Source of the DNA: Lachnospiraceae bacterium C7
GTDB taxonomy: Bacteria; Bacillota; Clostridia; Lachnospirales; Lachnospiraceae
Assembly (NCBI GenBank): GCA_900113385.1
Contig: FOPE01000012.1
Location: 1 to 64,000, forward strand
DNA: 64,000 nt
Direction of reading: 5' to 3'
The position numbers and the translations under genes are program-made. The notes beneath the pieces were generated by a model. The model worked only from the letters and a program-made list of their open reading frames with translations. It made no database searches and was not told where the DNA came from. This document shows positions 34,915 to 44,934 of this stretch, piece after piece (the stretch's first letter is position 1; every line of letters begins with the position of its first letter).

Positions 34915-36204
34915 ATGAAAGTAATTAAGTTAACTGAAAAATCAAAAAAAGGATTAATGGATAATCTGTTAAAAAGAAGTCCAATAAATTATGGTAAATT
35001 TGAAAAGAATGTAAATGAGATAATTGAAAATGTAAGAAAAAATGGTAACAAAGCTATTTTTGAATATACAAAGCAATTCGACAAAGCAGAAATAGATGAA
35101 ACAAATATTTTAGTGACTGAAGAGGAAACACAAGAAGCTTATTCCGTGGTAGATGAAAAACTTTTAGAAGTAATTAGAAAATCGGCAAAAAATATAGTTA
35201 AATTCCACGAAAAACAAAAACAAAATTCTTGGTTTACTTCAGAAGAAGGTAAAATTTTAGGACAACGAATAACTCCTTTAGAAACAGCAGGTGTGTATGT
35301 CCCAGGGGGTAAAGCAGTATATCCATCATCAGTTTTGATGAATGTTTTACCGGCAAAAGTTGCTGGTGTTGAAAAAATAATAATGTGTACACCACCTAGT
35401 CAAGATGGAAAAGTTTATGCATCAACATTAGTTGCGGCCAAGGAAGCAGGTGTTGATGAAATATATAAAGTAGGCGGTGCCCAGGCTATTGCAGCAATGG
35501 CATATGGTACAGAAAGTGTTCCAAAAGTAGATAAAATTGTTGGCCCAGGAAATATCTACGTTGCATTAGCTAAAAAAGCGGTGTTTGGATATGTTAGTAT
35601 AGATTCAGTAGCAGGACCTAGTGAAATATTGGTTTTAGCAGATGAAAGCGCAAATGCACATTATGTTGCAGCAGATTTGTTATCTCAAGCTGAACATGAT
35701 GAAATGGCATCGGCAATTTTGGTTACAACGAGTGAAAAATTAGGTAATGAAGTTATTAAAGAAATTGAAGGATATTTACCAAAATTAGAAAGAAGACAAA
35801 TTATAGAAAAATCGTTAGATAATTATGGTTATGTTCTTATTGCAGAAAATATGGATGATGCTATTGATGCATGCAATTCAATTGCTTCAGAACATTTAGA
35901 AATCGTAACTAAAAATCCTTTTGATACAATGACTAGAGTAAAAAACGCAGGGGCAATTTTCTTAGGCCAGTACTCTTCAGAACCTTTAGGTGATTATTTC
36001 GCAGGTCCTAATCATGTGTTGCCTACGAATGGAACAGCAAAGTTTTTCTCGGCATTAAGTGTTGATGATTTTATAAAAAAATCTAGCATTATTTCATATT
36101 CAAAGGATGCATTAGAAGAAGTTTATAAAGATATAGCACAATTTGCTGAGTGTGAAAAGTTAACTGCTCATGCAAATTCTGTAAAGGTGCGTTTTGAAAA
36201 ATAA
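34915..36204 (+). CDS. hisD: Histidinol dehydrogenase
   Basis: Zn-dependent enzyme oxidising histidinol to histidine in two NAD-linked steps. Motifs: Y-V-P-G-G-K-A-V-Y-P-S-S-V-L-M-N near residue 124, G-G-A-Q-A-I-A-A-M-A-Y-G near 182, V-G-P-G-N-I-Y-V near 203, A-E-H-D-E near 260, S-E-H-L-E near 324 and G-P-N-H-V-L-P-T near 363. These include the Zn ligands and the catalytic Glu-His pair. Length (429) is typical. Spacing to hisG is 3 bp. Confidence 0.96.
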   Translation: MKVIKLTEKSKKGLMDNLLKRSPINYGKFEKNVNEIIENVRKNGNKAIFEYTKQFDKAEIDETNILVTEEETQEAYSVVDEKLLEVIRKSAKNIVKFHEKQKQNSWFTSEEGKILGQRITPLETAGVYVPGGKAVYPSSVLMNVLPAKVAGVEKIIMCTPPSQDGKVYASTLVAAKEAGVDEIYKVGGAQAIAAMAYGTESVPKVDKIVGPGNIYVALAKKAVFGYVSIDSVAGPSEILVLADESANAHYVAADLLSQAEHDEMASAILVTTSEKLGNEVIKEIEGYLPKLERRQIIEKSLDNYGYVLIAENMDDAIDACNSIASEHLEIVTKNPFDTMTRVKNAGAIFLGQYSSEPLGDYFAGPNHVLPTNGTAKFFSALSVDDFIKKSSIISYSKDALEEVYKDIAQFAECEKLTAHANSVKVRFEK

Positions 36205-36219
36205 AGGATGGTGATGGAA

Positions 36220-36822
36220 ATGGCTAGTTCAACTAAATTTAGAACATCTAAAAAAGAAAGAAAAACTAAAGAAACAGATATACATATGTTTTTAAATATA
36301 GATGGAATGGGAAAATCAAAAATCGACACAGGCGTTGGCTTTTTTAATCACATGTTAGAAGGGTTTGCTAAGCATGGCTTTTTTGATTTAAATTTACAAT
36401 GTAATGGTGACTTAGATGTGGATAGTCATCATACAATAGAAGATTGTGGAATAGTGTTGGGAAAGGCAATAAAAGAAGCAATTGGAGACAAAAAAGGAAT
36501 AAAAAGATTCGGAAGTTGTATGTTGCCAATGGATGAAACATTAGTATTATGTGCAGTTGATTTATCTGGAAGACCATATTTGGTTTTTGATGGTGAATTT
36601 ACCATTCCTAAGGTTGGGGATTTTGATACTGAAATGGTAAAAGAATTTTTTTATGCAATATCTTATGCAGCAGAGATGAATCTTCACATAAAAGTGATAC
36701 ATGGAAGCAATAATCATCATATCATTGAAGCAATGTTTAAGGCATTTGCAAGATCATTAGATGAGGCAACTACATATGATGAAAGGATTACAGGGATTTT
36801 ATCAACGAAAGGAAGTTTATAG
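36220..36822 (+). CDS. hisB: Imidazoleglycerol-phosphate dehydratase
   Basis: Mn-dependent dehydration of imidazole glycerol phosphate to imidazole acetol phosphate; single-function form without the phosphatase domain. The metal-binding motifs H-H-T-I-E-D-C-G-I and N-N-H-H near the C-terminus are present, with G-F-F-N-H-M-L near residue 42. In-frame ATGs at 36208, 36214 and 36220 compete. AAGGATGGTG at 36204-36213 overlaps the first and favours 36220 (6-bp spacing, 200 residues), but 36214 is possible. Confidence 0.94.
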   Translation: MASSTKFRTSKKERKTKETDIHMFLNIDGMGKSKIDTGVGFFNHMLEGFAKHGFFDLNLQCNGDLDVDSHHTIEDCGIVLGKAIKEAIGDKKGIKRFGSCMLPMDETLVLCAVDLSGRPYLVFDGEFTIPKVGDFDTEMVKEFFYAISYAAEMNLHIKVIHGSNNHHIIEAMFKAFARSLDEATTYDERITGILSTKGSL

Positions 36823-37149
36823 ATGCCAAGATTACAATGGAAAGATTTAAAGCTAAACTCAGACGGAATGGTACCGGTAATTGTTCAAGATTATAAAACA
36901 AATGAGGTTTTAATGCTTGCATATATGAATGAAGAAGCATTTAATGAAACTTTAAGAATTAAGAAAATGACTTATTGGAGTAGAAGCCGCAACGAATTGT
37001 GGACAAAGGGCTTGACCTCGGGGCATATTCAACACTTAAAATCCTTGACGGCGGACTGTGATTTTGATACGATATTAGCTAAGGTGTCTCAAGTGGGAGT
37101 TGCGTGTCATACAGGAAAGCGCTCCTGCTTTTTTAACGAAATAATATAA
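36823..37149 (+). CDS. hisI: Phosphoribosyl-AMP cyclohydrolase
   Basis: Opens the adenine ring of PR-AMP in histidine synthesis. The 108-residue protein is the single HisI domain: E-V-L-M-L-A-Y-M-N near residue 28, Y-W-S-R-S-R near 47, and the metal-binding stretch D-C-D-F-D, then [11 protein letters not shown]. The HisE pyrophosphohydrolase is not fused. It is the last his gene here; hisH, hisA, hisF, hisE, hisC and the phosphatase must lie elsewhere. Confidence 0.95.
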   Translation: MPRLQWKDLKLNSDGMVPVIVQDYKTNEVLMLAYMNEEAFNETLRIKKMTYWSRSRNELWTKGLTSGHIQHLKSLTADCDFDTILAKVSQVGVACHTGKRSCFFNEII

Positions 37150-37288
37150 TTTTATATTTTGTTAAAAGTGCACTATTTTGTTGCCAATAGGCAAATGTGA
37201 CCCTAGACTAATCAATATGATTAGTAGATTTGTTGAAAAAAAGGAGTGACAGGGGAGGCTTACTACACAGCTGTCCCGAGAGAAAAAT

Positions 37289-39157
37289 ATGACAAAATTA
37301 GCTTTATCAGACAAGATATTAATGGAGGTTGAAAAACCTGCTAGATATATCGGTAATGAATTAAACAGTGTAATTAAAAATAAAGACGAGGTTGATATTA
37401 GATTTGCAATGGCATTCCCAGACGTTTATGAAATCGGCATGTCCCATTTAGGAATACAAATCTTATATGATATGTTCAATAAGCGTGAGGACACATGGTG
37501 CGAACGTGTTTATTCGCCATGGCCTGATTTACATAAAATAATGAAGGAAGAAAATATTCCATTATTTGGCTTAGAATCTCAAGAGCCTGTTAAGGACTTT
37601 GATTTTTTAGGTATAACATTACAGTATGAAATGTGTTATATAAATATTTTACAATTGCTTGATTTAAGTCAAATTCCAATGATGGCGGAAGATAGAACAG
37701 AGGAGCATCCTATTGTAATTGGTGGTGGACCATGTACTTATAATCCAGAACCAATTGCAGATTTCTTTGATATATTTTACATTGGTGAGGGCGAAATTAC
37801 ATACGACCCATTACTTGAATTGTATAAAAAAATGAAAAAAGATGGCAAAAGTCGTAAAGAATTTTTACATGAAGCAAGTAAGATCCCAGGAATGTATGTG
37901 CCATCATTGTATGATATTTTTTATAACGAAGATGGAACATTAAAAGAGATGAGACCAAAATATGAAGACGTTCCTAAAACAGTTAAAAAACAAATTGTAA
38001 TGGATATGAGTACTTCAGTATATCCAGAAAAACCAGTTGTTCCTTTTATTAAAGTTACTCAAGATAGAGTAGTGCTAGAAATTCAAAGAGGTTGTATTAG
38101 AGGTTGTAGATTTTGTCAAGCGGGTATGATTTACAGACCTAACAGAGAGAAAAAAGTTGAAAGATTAAAACAACTTGCAACAGAGATGATTAAAAATACA
38201 GGTCATGAAGAAATATCATTAAGTTCATTAAGTTCATCTGATTATTCAGAATTAGGAGAATTAATTGAATTCTTAATTGAAAACTTCCATAAAAAAGGTG
38301 TTAACATTTCATTGCCATCTCTTAGAATTGACGCATTTTCATTAGATATAATGAGCAAGGTTCAAGATATTAAAAAAAGTAGTTTGACTTTTGCACCAGA
38401 GGCTGGTTCTCAAAGATTAAGAGATGTTATTAATAAAGGTTTGACACGAGAAGTGATTTTAGATGGAGCACATAAAGCCTTTATTGGTGGTTGGAATAAA
38501 GTAAAATTATATTTCATGTTAGGTTTGCCTACTGAAACAGAAGAAGATATGAAAGCAATTCCAGAGCTTGCTAATGAAATTGCTGCTTTATATTATGATA
38601 CAGTTCCAAAACAAGAAAGAAATGGAAAATGCCAAATTACAATTTCGACATCTTTCTTTGTACCTAAGCCATTTACACCATTCCAGTGGGCGCCTATGTA
38701 TCAACCAGGTGAATACTTAAGAAGAGCAAAAATCGTAAATGACACTGTAAAAGCTCAATTGAATCATAAAAGTATTAGATATAACTGGCATCAAGCAGAT
38801 GTTACACTATTAGAAGGTGTTTTAGCAAGAGGCGATAGAAAGTTATCAAAAGCATTACTTTATATTTATGAGCATGGTGGATTCTTTGATGCATGGAGTG
38901 AATTCTTTAACTACGAGTTATGGCTTGAAGCTTTTGAAAAATGTGGAATTGACATAGAATTCTATGCTTTAAGACAAAGACCAGAGGACGAGTTATTCCC
39001 ATGGGATTTCATTGACTGTGGAGTTACAAAAGAATTTATGCTAAGAGAATGGCATACTGCACTTTCAGAAACAGTTACACCAAACTGTCGTATGCGTTGT
39101 TCAGGATGTGGAGCTAGAAAGTATTTAGGAGGCGTCTGCTTTGAGAATAAGAATTAA
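37289..39157 (+). CDS. TIGR03960 family B12-binding-domain radical SAM protein
   Basis: A 622-residue radical SAM protein with an N-terminal cobalamin-binding-like region (about residues 20-200; G-M-S-H-L-G-I-Q-I-L-Y, then I-G-G-G-P-C-T-Y-N-P-E-P) and a radical SAM core carrying C-I-R-G-C-R-F-C-Q-A-G near residue 268. A Cys-rich C-terminus (C-R-M-R-C-S-G-C-G-A-R) suggests another metal site. The substrate is unknown. The gene always pairs with the TIGR03936/DUF2344 gene and RNase G/E, L21 and L27 genes, as here, so an RNA or ribosome modification is a fair guess. The leader (37150-37288) has a GACTAATC/GATTAGT hairpin and a GACAG/CTGTC pairing but no strong ribosome site. Confidence 0.9.
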   Translation: MTKLALSDKILMEVEKPARYIGNELNSVIKNKDEVDIRFAMAFPDVYEIGMSHLGIQILYDMFNKREDTWCERVYSPWPDLHKIMKEENIPLFGLESQEPVKDFDFLGITLQYEMCYINILQLLDLSQIPMMAEDRTEEHPIVIGGGPCTYNPEPIADFFDIFYIGEGEITYDPLLELYKKMKKDGKSRKEFLHEASKIPGMYVPSLYDIFYNEDGTLKEMRPKYEDVPKTVKKQIVMDMSTSVYPEKPVVPFIKVTQDRVVLEIQRGCIRGCRFCQAGMIYRPNREKKVERLKQLATEMIKNTGHEEISLSSLSSSDYSELGELIEFLIENFHKKGVNISLPSLRIDAFSLDIMSKVQDIKKSSLTFAPEAGSQRLRDVINKGLTREVILDGAHKAFIGGWNKVKLYFMLGLPTETEEDMKAIPELANEIAALYYDTVPKQERNGKCQITISTSFFVPKPFTPFQWAPMYQPGEYLRRAKIVNDTVKAQLNHKSIRYNWHQADVTLLEGVLARGDRKLSKALLYIYEHGGFFDAWSEFFNYELWLEAFEKCGIDIEFYALRQRPEDELFPWDFIDCGVTKEFMLREWHTALSETVTPNCRMRCSGCGARKYLGGVCFENKN

Positions 39158-39860
39158 ATTTAGAAAATATGGACCAATGAAGTTTATAGGTCATCTTGAT
39201 ATGATGAGATATTTCCAAAAAGCTATGAGAAGAGCAGATATTGATATTTGTTATTCAGAAGGATATTCACCACATCAAATTATGTCTTTTGCTGCACCAC
39301 TTGGTGTTGGAATTACTAGCGATGGAGAGTATCTTGATATTGAGGTACATTCAAGCATGTCAACAAAAGAGGCGCTTCAGCGAATTAATGATACTATGGT
39401 GTATGGTGTTGAGGTTACTGAGTACGTAGAGCTTGAGCAGAATGCTAAAAAGGCTATGACAATGGTAGCAAGTGCAGAATATGACGTATTTTACAAAGAA
39501 GGATATGAAAGTCCTAAGACAGTAGATGAATGGGCAAGTATCATAGAAGATAATTTTTGGAAAAAAGAAGAATTTATTATCACTAAAAAAACTAAAAAAA
39601 GTGAAAGAGAAGTCGACTTAAAACCATTAGTTGAGAAATTTAGTGTTTTAGAAAAAGATGGTAGACCTTGCTTTAACTTACAAGTTTCAACAGGTAGTGT
39701 TAATAATATTAAACCAGAATTAGTTTTAGAATCTGTTTTTAAAACAGTTGATGTAGAATTTGCAAAGGAAGCGTTCCAAATACATAGAGTAGAGGTTTTT
39801 GCATACGATAATAGTGAAAATCTAGTTCCACTTGGAGCTTTTGGAAAGGAGATTCAGTAA
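39141..39860 (+). CDS. TIGR03936 family radical-SAM-associated protein (DUF2344)
   Basis: A 239-residue protein with the family start R-I-K-F-R-K-Y-G-P-M-K-F-I-G-H-L-D and Y-S-E-G-Y-S-P-H-Q-I-M-S-F-A-A-P-L near residue 36. It has no radical SAM cluster motif of its own and is thought to assist the preceding enzyme; in some species the two are fused. The start is TTG at 39141 with AGGAGG 8 bp upstream, overlapping the preceding gene by 17 bp. Confidence 0.88.
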   Translation: MRIRIKFRKYGPMKFIGHLDMMRYFQKAMRRADIDICYSEGYSPHQIMSFAAPLGVGITSDGEYLDIEVHSSMSTKEALQRINDTMVYGVEVTEYVELEQNAKKAMTMVASAEYDVFYKEGYESPKTVDEWASIIEDNFWKKEEFIITKKTKKSEREVDLKPLVEKFSVLEKDGRPCFNLQVSTGSVNNIKPELVLESVFKTVDVEFAKEAFQIHRVEVFAYDNSENLVPLGAFGKEIQ

Positions 39861-39861
39861 A

Positions 39862-41043
39862 ATGAATCGTCTTGCAATTACAAAAGTAAATGCATGTGAG
39901 AAAGAATTTGTTGCATACAATGTACTTGATGAACAAAGAAAATTAGTAGATTTTCAGCTTTTTCCAATTGAGCAAAAGTCTATTTTAAATAATATTTATA
40001 TAGCAAAAGTGGCAGATATAATAGAGAATATTAATGCCGCATTTGTTATGATTTCTCCTACAACAAAATGTTTTTTGCCTTTAGAAAATTTAAAGAATCC
40101 TATATTTGTTAAAAAAATGGGAAAAAAAGACAAGCTTTGCCAAGGAGATGAAATAGTAGTTCAAGTTGTAAAAGAAGCTGTAAAAACGAAGGATGCAGTT
40201 GTAAGCTGCCAATTGACTTTTGAAGGAAATTATACAGTTTTGACCACATCAAATAAGCGTGTAGGCATTTCTAAGAAAATTGAAGAAGAAAAAAGAAATG
40301 TTTTGTGGGAAAAATTTATAAAATACAAAAATAAAGATTACGGAATTATTATAAGAACTAATTCCGTAGAAGTAGATGTTGAAACAGTAGAAAAAGATTT
40401 AAACAGTATAATAGATAAGTATCAGAAAATAGTTACTTATGCTTCGCATAAAAATGTTTTTGATGTTTTATATGAATCAGAAAAAGGTTACATAGTAAAA
40501 CTTAGAAAACATAATAGTGAACTAATGGATTTTGTATATACAGATGATGAAGAAATTTTTAAAGAAATATCAAATCATTTACCTTATTTAGTAGAGCAGA
40601 ATAGAGTTCGTTTTTATGATGATAAGGCATTGAGCTTGAAATCGTTATATAATATAAATGGTGCAGTGGATGAATTGAAAAGAAAGCTTGTATGGCTTAA
40701 TTCAGGCGCTAATATTATTATAGAGCAACTAGAAACTCTTACTGTGATTGATATTAATACTGGAAAAAATGCAAAAACATCTAATGTTATAGAAAAGGTT
40801 AATAAGGAAGCGGCAAGAGAGATTGCTCGTCAAATTCGACTTCGAAATATTAGCGGAATGATTATTATAGATTTTATTAATATGAAAAGTAAAGAGCAAG
40901 ACAATGAATTGATAGAGGTTTTGAAGCGTGAAATTGCGAAGGATCCTGTTACTACAAGTTTTGTAGATATAACGAAATTAGGATTAGTGGAATTGACTAG
41001 AAAGAAAATATCAAAGTCGCTAAAAGAGATATTGACTTATTAA
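39862..41043 (+). CDS. rng: Ribonuclease E/G family endoribonuclease
   Basis: Single-strand-specific, 5'-end-sensing endoribonuclease for rRNA and mRNA processing. The N-terminal S1 domain (Y-I-A-K-V-A-D-I-I-E-N-I-N-A-A-F-V near residue 45) is followed by the RNase H-like/DNase I-like core. The two catalytic aspartates are in T-V-I-D-I-N-T-G-K near 304 and M-I-I-I-D-F-I-N-M-K near 345. The 393-residue protein ends at K-S-L-K-E-I-L-T-Y, just before where the C-P-x-C zinc-link and small domain of RNase E/G would be. The start is ATG 39862, behind GGAAAGGAG. Confidence 0.9.
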   Translation: MNRLAITKVNACEKEFVAYNVLDEQRKLVDFQLFPIEQKSILNNIYIAKVADIIENINAAFVMISPTTKCFLPLENLKNPIFVKKMGKKDKLCQGDEIVVQVVKEAVKTKDAVVSCQLTFEGNYTVLTTSNKRVGISKKIEEEKRNVLWEKFIKYKNKDYGIIIRTNSVEVDVETVEKDLNSIIDKYQKIVTYASHKNVFDVLYESEKGYIVKLRKHNSELMDFVYTDDEEIFKEISNHLPYLVEQNRVRFYDDKALSLKSLYNINGAVDELKRKLVWLNSGANIIIEQLETLTVIDINTGKNAKTSNVIEKVNKEAAREIARQIRLRNISGMIIIDFINMKSKEQDNELIEVLKREIAKDPVTTSFVDITKLGLVELTRKKISKSLKEILTY

Positions 41044-41060
41044 TTTTTTTATGCTAATAT
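41032..41060 (+). promoter_or_regulatory. SigmaA-type promoter of rplU-prp-rpmA
   Basis: TTGACT, a 17-bp spacer and TAATAT. The -35 box lies inside the last codons of rng, so the ribosomal unit has its own start point in addition to read-through. Confidence 0.75.
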
Positions 41061-41144
41061 ATTTGAGTATGCCGCACAGTTAGGTATAAGTCTATTTTAA
41101 AAATAGCACCAAAACTGGCGAGTAATGATAATAGGAGGTGCCAT
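41061..41144 (+). promoter_or_regulatory. L21 leader RNA
   Basis: The 84-nt untranslated leader before rplU contains GAGTATGCCGCACAGTTAGG, a TCTATTTTAAAAATAGC hairpin (CTATTTTTAAAATAG-type stem) and AGCACC...GGTGCC pairing that would cover the AGGAGGTG ribosome site. This layout and position match the known L21 leader of Firmicutes, an autogenous control element for L21/L27. I assign it by position and motif order only. Confidence 0.65.
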
Positions 41145-41453
41145 ATGTACGCAATTATAGCAACAGGTGGTAAACAGTACAAAGTAGCCGAGGGCGATAT
41201 CATTACCATTGAAAAGCTTGGAGTAGAAGCTGGTGAAAAAGTTACTTTTGATCAGGTTTTAGCAGTATCTGGAGACGGATTCAAAGCTGGTAATCCAACA
41301 GTTGAAGGAGCTTCAGTTGAGGCTTCAGTTGTTGAAGAAGGTAGAGCTAAAAAAGTTATCGTCTACAAATACAAGAGAAAAACTGGTTATCATAAGAAAA
41401 ACGGTCATAGACAGTCTTTTACACGTGTTAAAATCGAAAAGATTAATGCATAA
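41145..41453 (+). CDS. rplU: 50S ribosomal protein L21
   Basis: A 102-residue ribosomal protein: [14 protein letters not shown] at the N-terminus, the acidic [10 protein letters not shown] loop, and the basic C-terminal [14 protein letters not shown] that binds 23S rRNA. It has a perfect AGGAGGTG site and heads the rplU-prp-rpmA operon. Confidence 0.97.
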   Translation: MYAIIATGGKQYKVAEGDIITIEKLGVEAGEKVTFDQVLAVSGDGFKAGNPTVEGASVEASVVEEGRAKKVIVYKYKRKTGYHKKNGHRQSFTRVKIEKINA

Positions 41454-41470
41454 TTCATTGGTTATGTACT

Positions 41471-41800
41471 ATGATTAATGTAACAGTTTTTAGAAATCAA
41501 CAAGCAGATTATATAGGATTTAAATTTGCTGGCCATGCTGGTTATGCAGATCCAGGTTATGATATTGTATGTGCTGGTGTGTCAGCTATCGTAATAAATA
41601 CTATCAATTCTATAGAAGAGTTTACTGATGTAAAATTTTCTGTTGGGCTTGATGAAAAGTCTGGTTTAATTGATTTCAGATTAGAAGAGCCGGTAACTGA
41701 ACAGACGCAGTTACTTATCAAGTCATTGATTTTAGGCATTGAAGGAATTAAAAAAGATTATAACGGTGATTATATCACTTTAAAGTTCAAGGAGGTGTAA
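41471..41800 (+). CDS. prp: Ribosomal-processing cysteine protease Prp
   Basis: Removes the N-terminal leader from L27 before 50S assembly. The catalytic His is in F-A-G-H-A-G-Y-A (residue about 22) and the Cys in D-I-V-C-A-G-V-S-A (about 34). The 109-residue size and the position between rplU and rpmA are characteristic. Its substrate, the extended L27, is encoded 6 bp downstream. Confidence 0.95.
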   Translation: MINVTVFRNQQADYIGFKFAGHAGYADPGYDIVCAGVSAIVINTINSIEEFTDVKFSVGLDEKSGLIDFRLEEPVTEQTQLLIKSLILGIEGIKKDYNGDYITLKFKEV

Positions 41801-41806
41801 TAAGAC

Positions 41807-42094
41807 ATGATGAAAATGAACCTTCAGTTTTTCGCTCATAAAAAAGGAGTTGGTTCTACAAAGAACGGACGTGACTCTGAATCTAAGAGATTAGGTGCAA
41901 AAAGAGCAGACGGACAATTCGTAAAAGCTGGTAATATTTTATATAAACAGCGTGGAACTAGAATCCATCCAGGAGTTAACGTAGGAAAAGGCGGAGATGA
42001 TACATTATTCGCTAAGGTTGACGGTATCTTAAGATTCGAAAGAGTTGGTAGAGATCGTAAACAGGCTTCTGTATATCCAGTAGCAAACGATTAA
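41807..42094 (+). CDS. rpmA: 50S ribosomal protein L27 (with Prp-cleaved leader)
   Basis: A 95-residue L27 whose mature N-terminus reaches the peptidyl transferase centre. The precursor starts M-M-K-M-N-L-Q-F-F then A-H-K-K-G-V-G-S; the F-F/A-H-K-K-G junction is the established Prp cleavage site. The conserved G-S-T-K-N-G-R-D-S and G-T-R-x-H-P-G-x-N-V-G motifs follow. The ATG at 41807 is 9-11 bp from the AAGGAGGTG site; ATGs at 41810 and 41816 are alternatives. Confidence 0.96.
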   Translation: MMKMNLQFFAHKKGVGSTKNGRDSESKRLGAKRADGQFVKAGNILYKQRGTRIHPGVNVGKGGDDTLFAKVDGILRFERVGRDRKQASVYPVAND

Positions 42095-42107
42095 TTTTAA
42101 ATTTTGT

Positions 42108-42135
42108 AGCCCCGACTGTAAAGCCGGGGCTCTTT
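42108..42135 (+). terminator. Terminator after rpmA
   Basis: AGCCCCG and CGGGGCT form a 7-bp GC-rich stem with a 10-base loop, followed by CTTTATATA. A second hairpin (GGGGTTATTA/TAATAGCC) follows at about 42145-42171. No clear promoter for obgE was found between 42172 and 42254. Confidence 0.8.
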
Positions 42136-42245
42136 ATATAAGTGGGGTTATTAATAAAAAGTAATAGCCTCTTTATATAAGGAGTTCCGTTATAGTGTAG
42201 GATTGGCTATAGTGTTTGTATAAACCCAAGATTTTAGTTATATGA

Positions 42246-43538
<1,293 letters not shown>

Positions 43539-43646
43539 TATAAAATAATATAAAATAATATGTTATATGCAAATTAATATTTTAAATGTATAACATAATA
43601 AGTAACAGATAAAAAGATACAAATTAAATTATAAAAGGAGATAAAT

Positions 43647-43937
43647 ATGACAAGCAAACAACGTGCATATTTAAGCGGATTAGCTAGTACAATTAATCCA
43701 ATTTTTCAGGTGGGTAAATCATCACTTACACCTGAAATCGTTAAAGCAATTGATGAAGCATTAGAGAAAAGAGAATTAATTAAAGTGTCAGTTTTAAATA
43801 ACTGCGCAGATGACCCAAGAGAAATTGCAGAGATGATTGGAGAGAGAACACGTTCAACAGTAGTTCGTGTAATTGGTAAAAAAATGATTTTTTACAGAAA
43901 AGCCAAAAAAAATTCAAAAATCAATTTACCAAATTAA
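43647..43937 (+). CDS. yhbY: YhbY family RNA-binding protein (CRM domain)
   Basis: A 96-residue CRM-domain protein associated with the pre-50S ribosome. It shows the family core: Q-R-A-Y-L-S-G-L-A near the N-terminus, I-F-Q-V-G-K-S near 21, and the G-x-x-R-x-x-V-V-R-V-I-G-K-K-M-I-F-Y-R pattern near residue 65-85. It sits between obgE and nadD, the usual place in Firmicutes. The preceding 108-bp gap carries AAATAATAT-type repeats. Confidence 0.93.
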   Translation: MTSKQRAYLSGLASTINPIFQVGKSSLTPEIVKAIDEALEKRELIKVSVLNNCADDPREIAEMIGERTRSTVVRVIGKKMIFYRKAKKNSKINLPN

Positions 43938-44116
43938 TTTGCTAGAAAATCTAAATACATTTAAGTTAGATTTAGATAAAATTACATAGCAAAAATATCA
44001 AAGTAGTTGACGATAATGTTAAATGTTTAAAGTTATTGAAATATACTTTGATGACTTGAATATGCCATGCAGTGGTAAAATACGCATAACAAAGATTGAC
44101 GTATATAGGTGAGATT

Positions 44117-44722
44117 ATGAAAATAGGTATTTTAGGTGGATCGTTTGACCCCATTCATAAGGGCCATATGTATATGGCTCTTATGGCTAAAAAATATATG
44201 AATCTAGATTTGGTATATATTATTCCAGCAGGTCATTCTCCAAATAAAGATGAGAATAGAATGACCAAAAGTAGCGATAGATTAGAAATGTGTCGTTTGG
44301 CTTGCAAAAAGCAAGAAGGGATAATAGTATCTGATATAGAAATTAAATCTAGAGAAACAAGTTATACATATAAGACTATTAAAAAGGTTCATGAGCTAGA
44401 ACCATGTCATGAACTATATTTTATTATGGGGGCAGATTCACTTGACTATTTTGAAAAATGGAAAAAACCTGAAATTATAGCAAAATATTCAGATATTGTA
44501 GTTGTTAATCGTGATTTGTATTCTAAAAAAGATTTAGAAGAAAAGATTGCGAGAATCAATAAGATTTTTCCTGCTAAGATACATGTTTTAGATTGTCCTA
44601 AAATGGATATTTCATCAACTAAGATACGAGACTACATTCGTCATAAAGATATGAGGAATGCTAGTGAAATGCTTGATGGAACAGTACTTAGTTATATAAA
44701 AGAAAATAGAATTTATGTATGA
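44117..44722 (+). CDS. nadD: Nicotinate-nucleotide adenylyltransferase
   Basis: Adenylates nicotinate mononucleotide in NAD synthesis. Motifs: G-I-L-G-G-S-F-D-P-I-H-K-G-H at the start, I-P-A-G-H-S-P-N-K near residue 38, M-G-A-D-S near 105 and the C-terminal I-S-S-T-K-I-R-D near 170. The preferred start is ATG 44117 behind AGGTGAG; an upstream ATG (44096) has no ribosome site. Length is 201 residues. Confidence 0.95.
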   Translation: MKIGILGGSFDPIHKGHMYMALMAKKYMNLDLVYIIPAGHSPNKDENRMTKSSDRLEMCRLACKKQEGIIVSDIEIKSRETSYTYKTIKKVHELEPCHELYFIMGADSLDYFEKWKKPEIIAKYSDIVVVNRDLYSKKDLEEKIARINKIFPAKIHVLDCPKMDISSTKIRDYIRHKDMRNASEMLDGTVLSYIKENRIYV

Positions 44723-44934
44723 TAATTTGTTATGACACATAGATAAATGGTTAATATATTATAGATAAAAAGGTACGAGGGATTTAAAGATAAATTTATA
44801 TAGGTGATAAAGATTATATAGAGAATATGAAATATATAGAGATTATATCCTATATAGGTGATGCAAATTATATAAAAAGTGTATAATTTTGTGATATAAG
44901 ACTTTAAATCAAACAGAAAGGGACGGGTACTCAA

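Noticed and set aside
39832-39861. Earlier start for RNase G at 39832
   Set aside because: It would overlap the end of the DUF2344 gene and lies upstream of the GGAAAGGAG site; ATG 39862 fits better.
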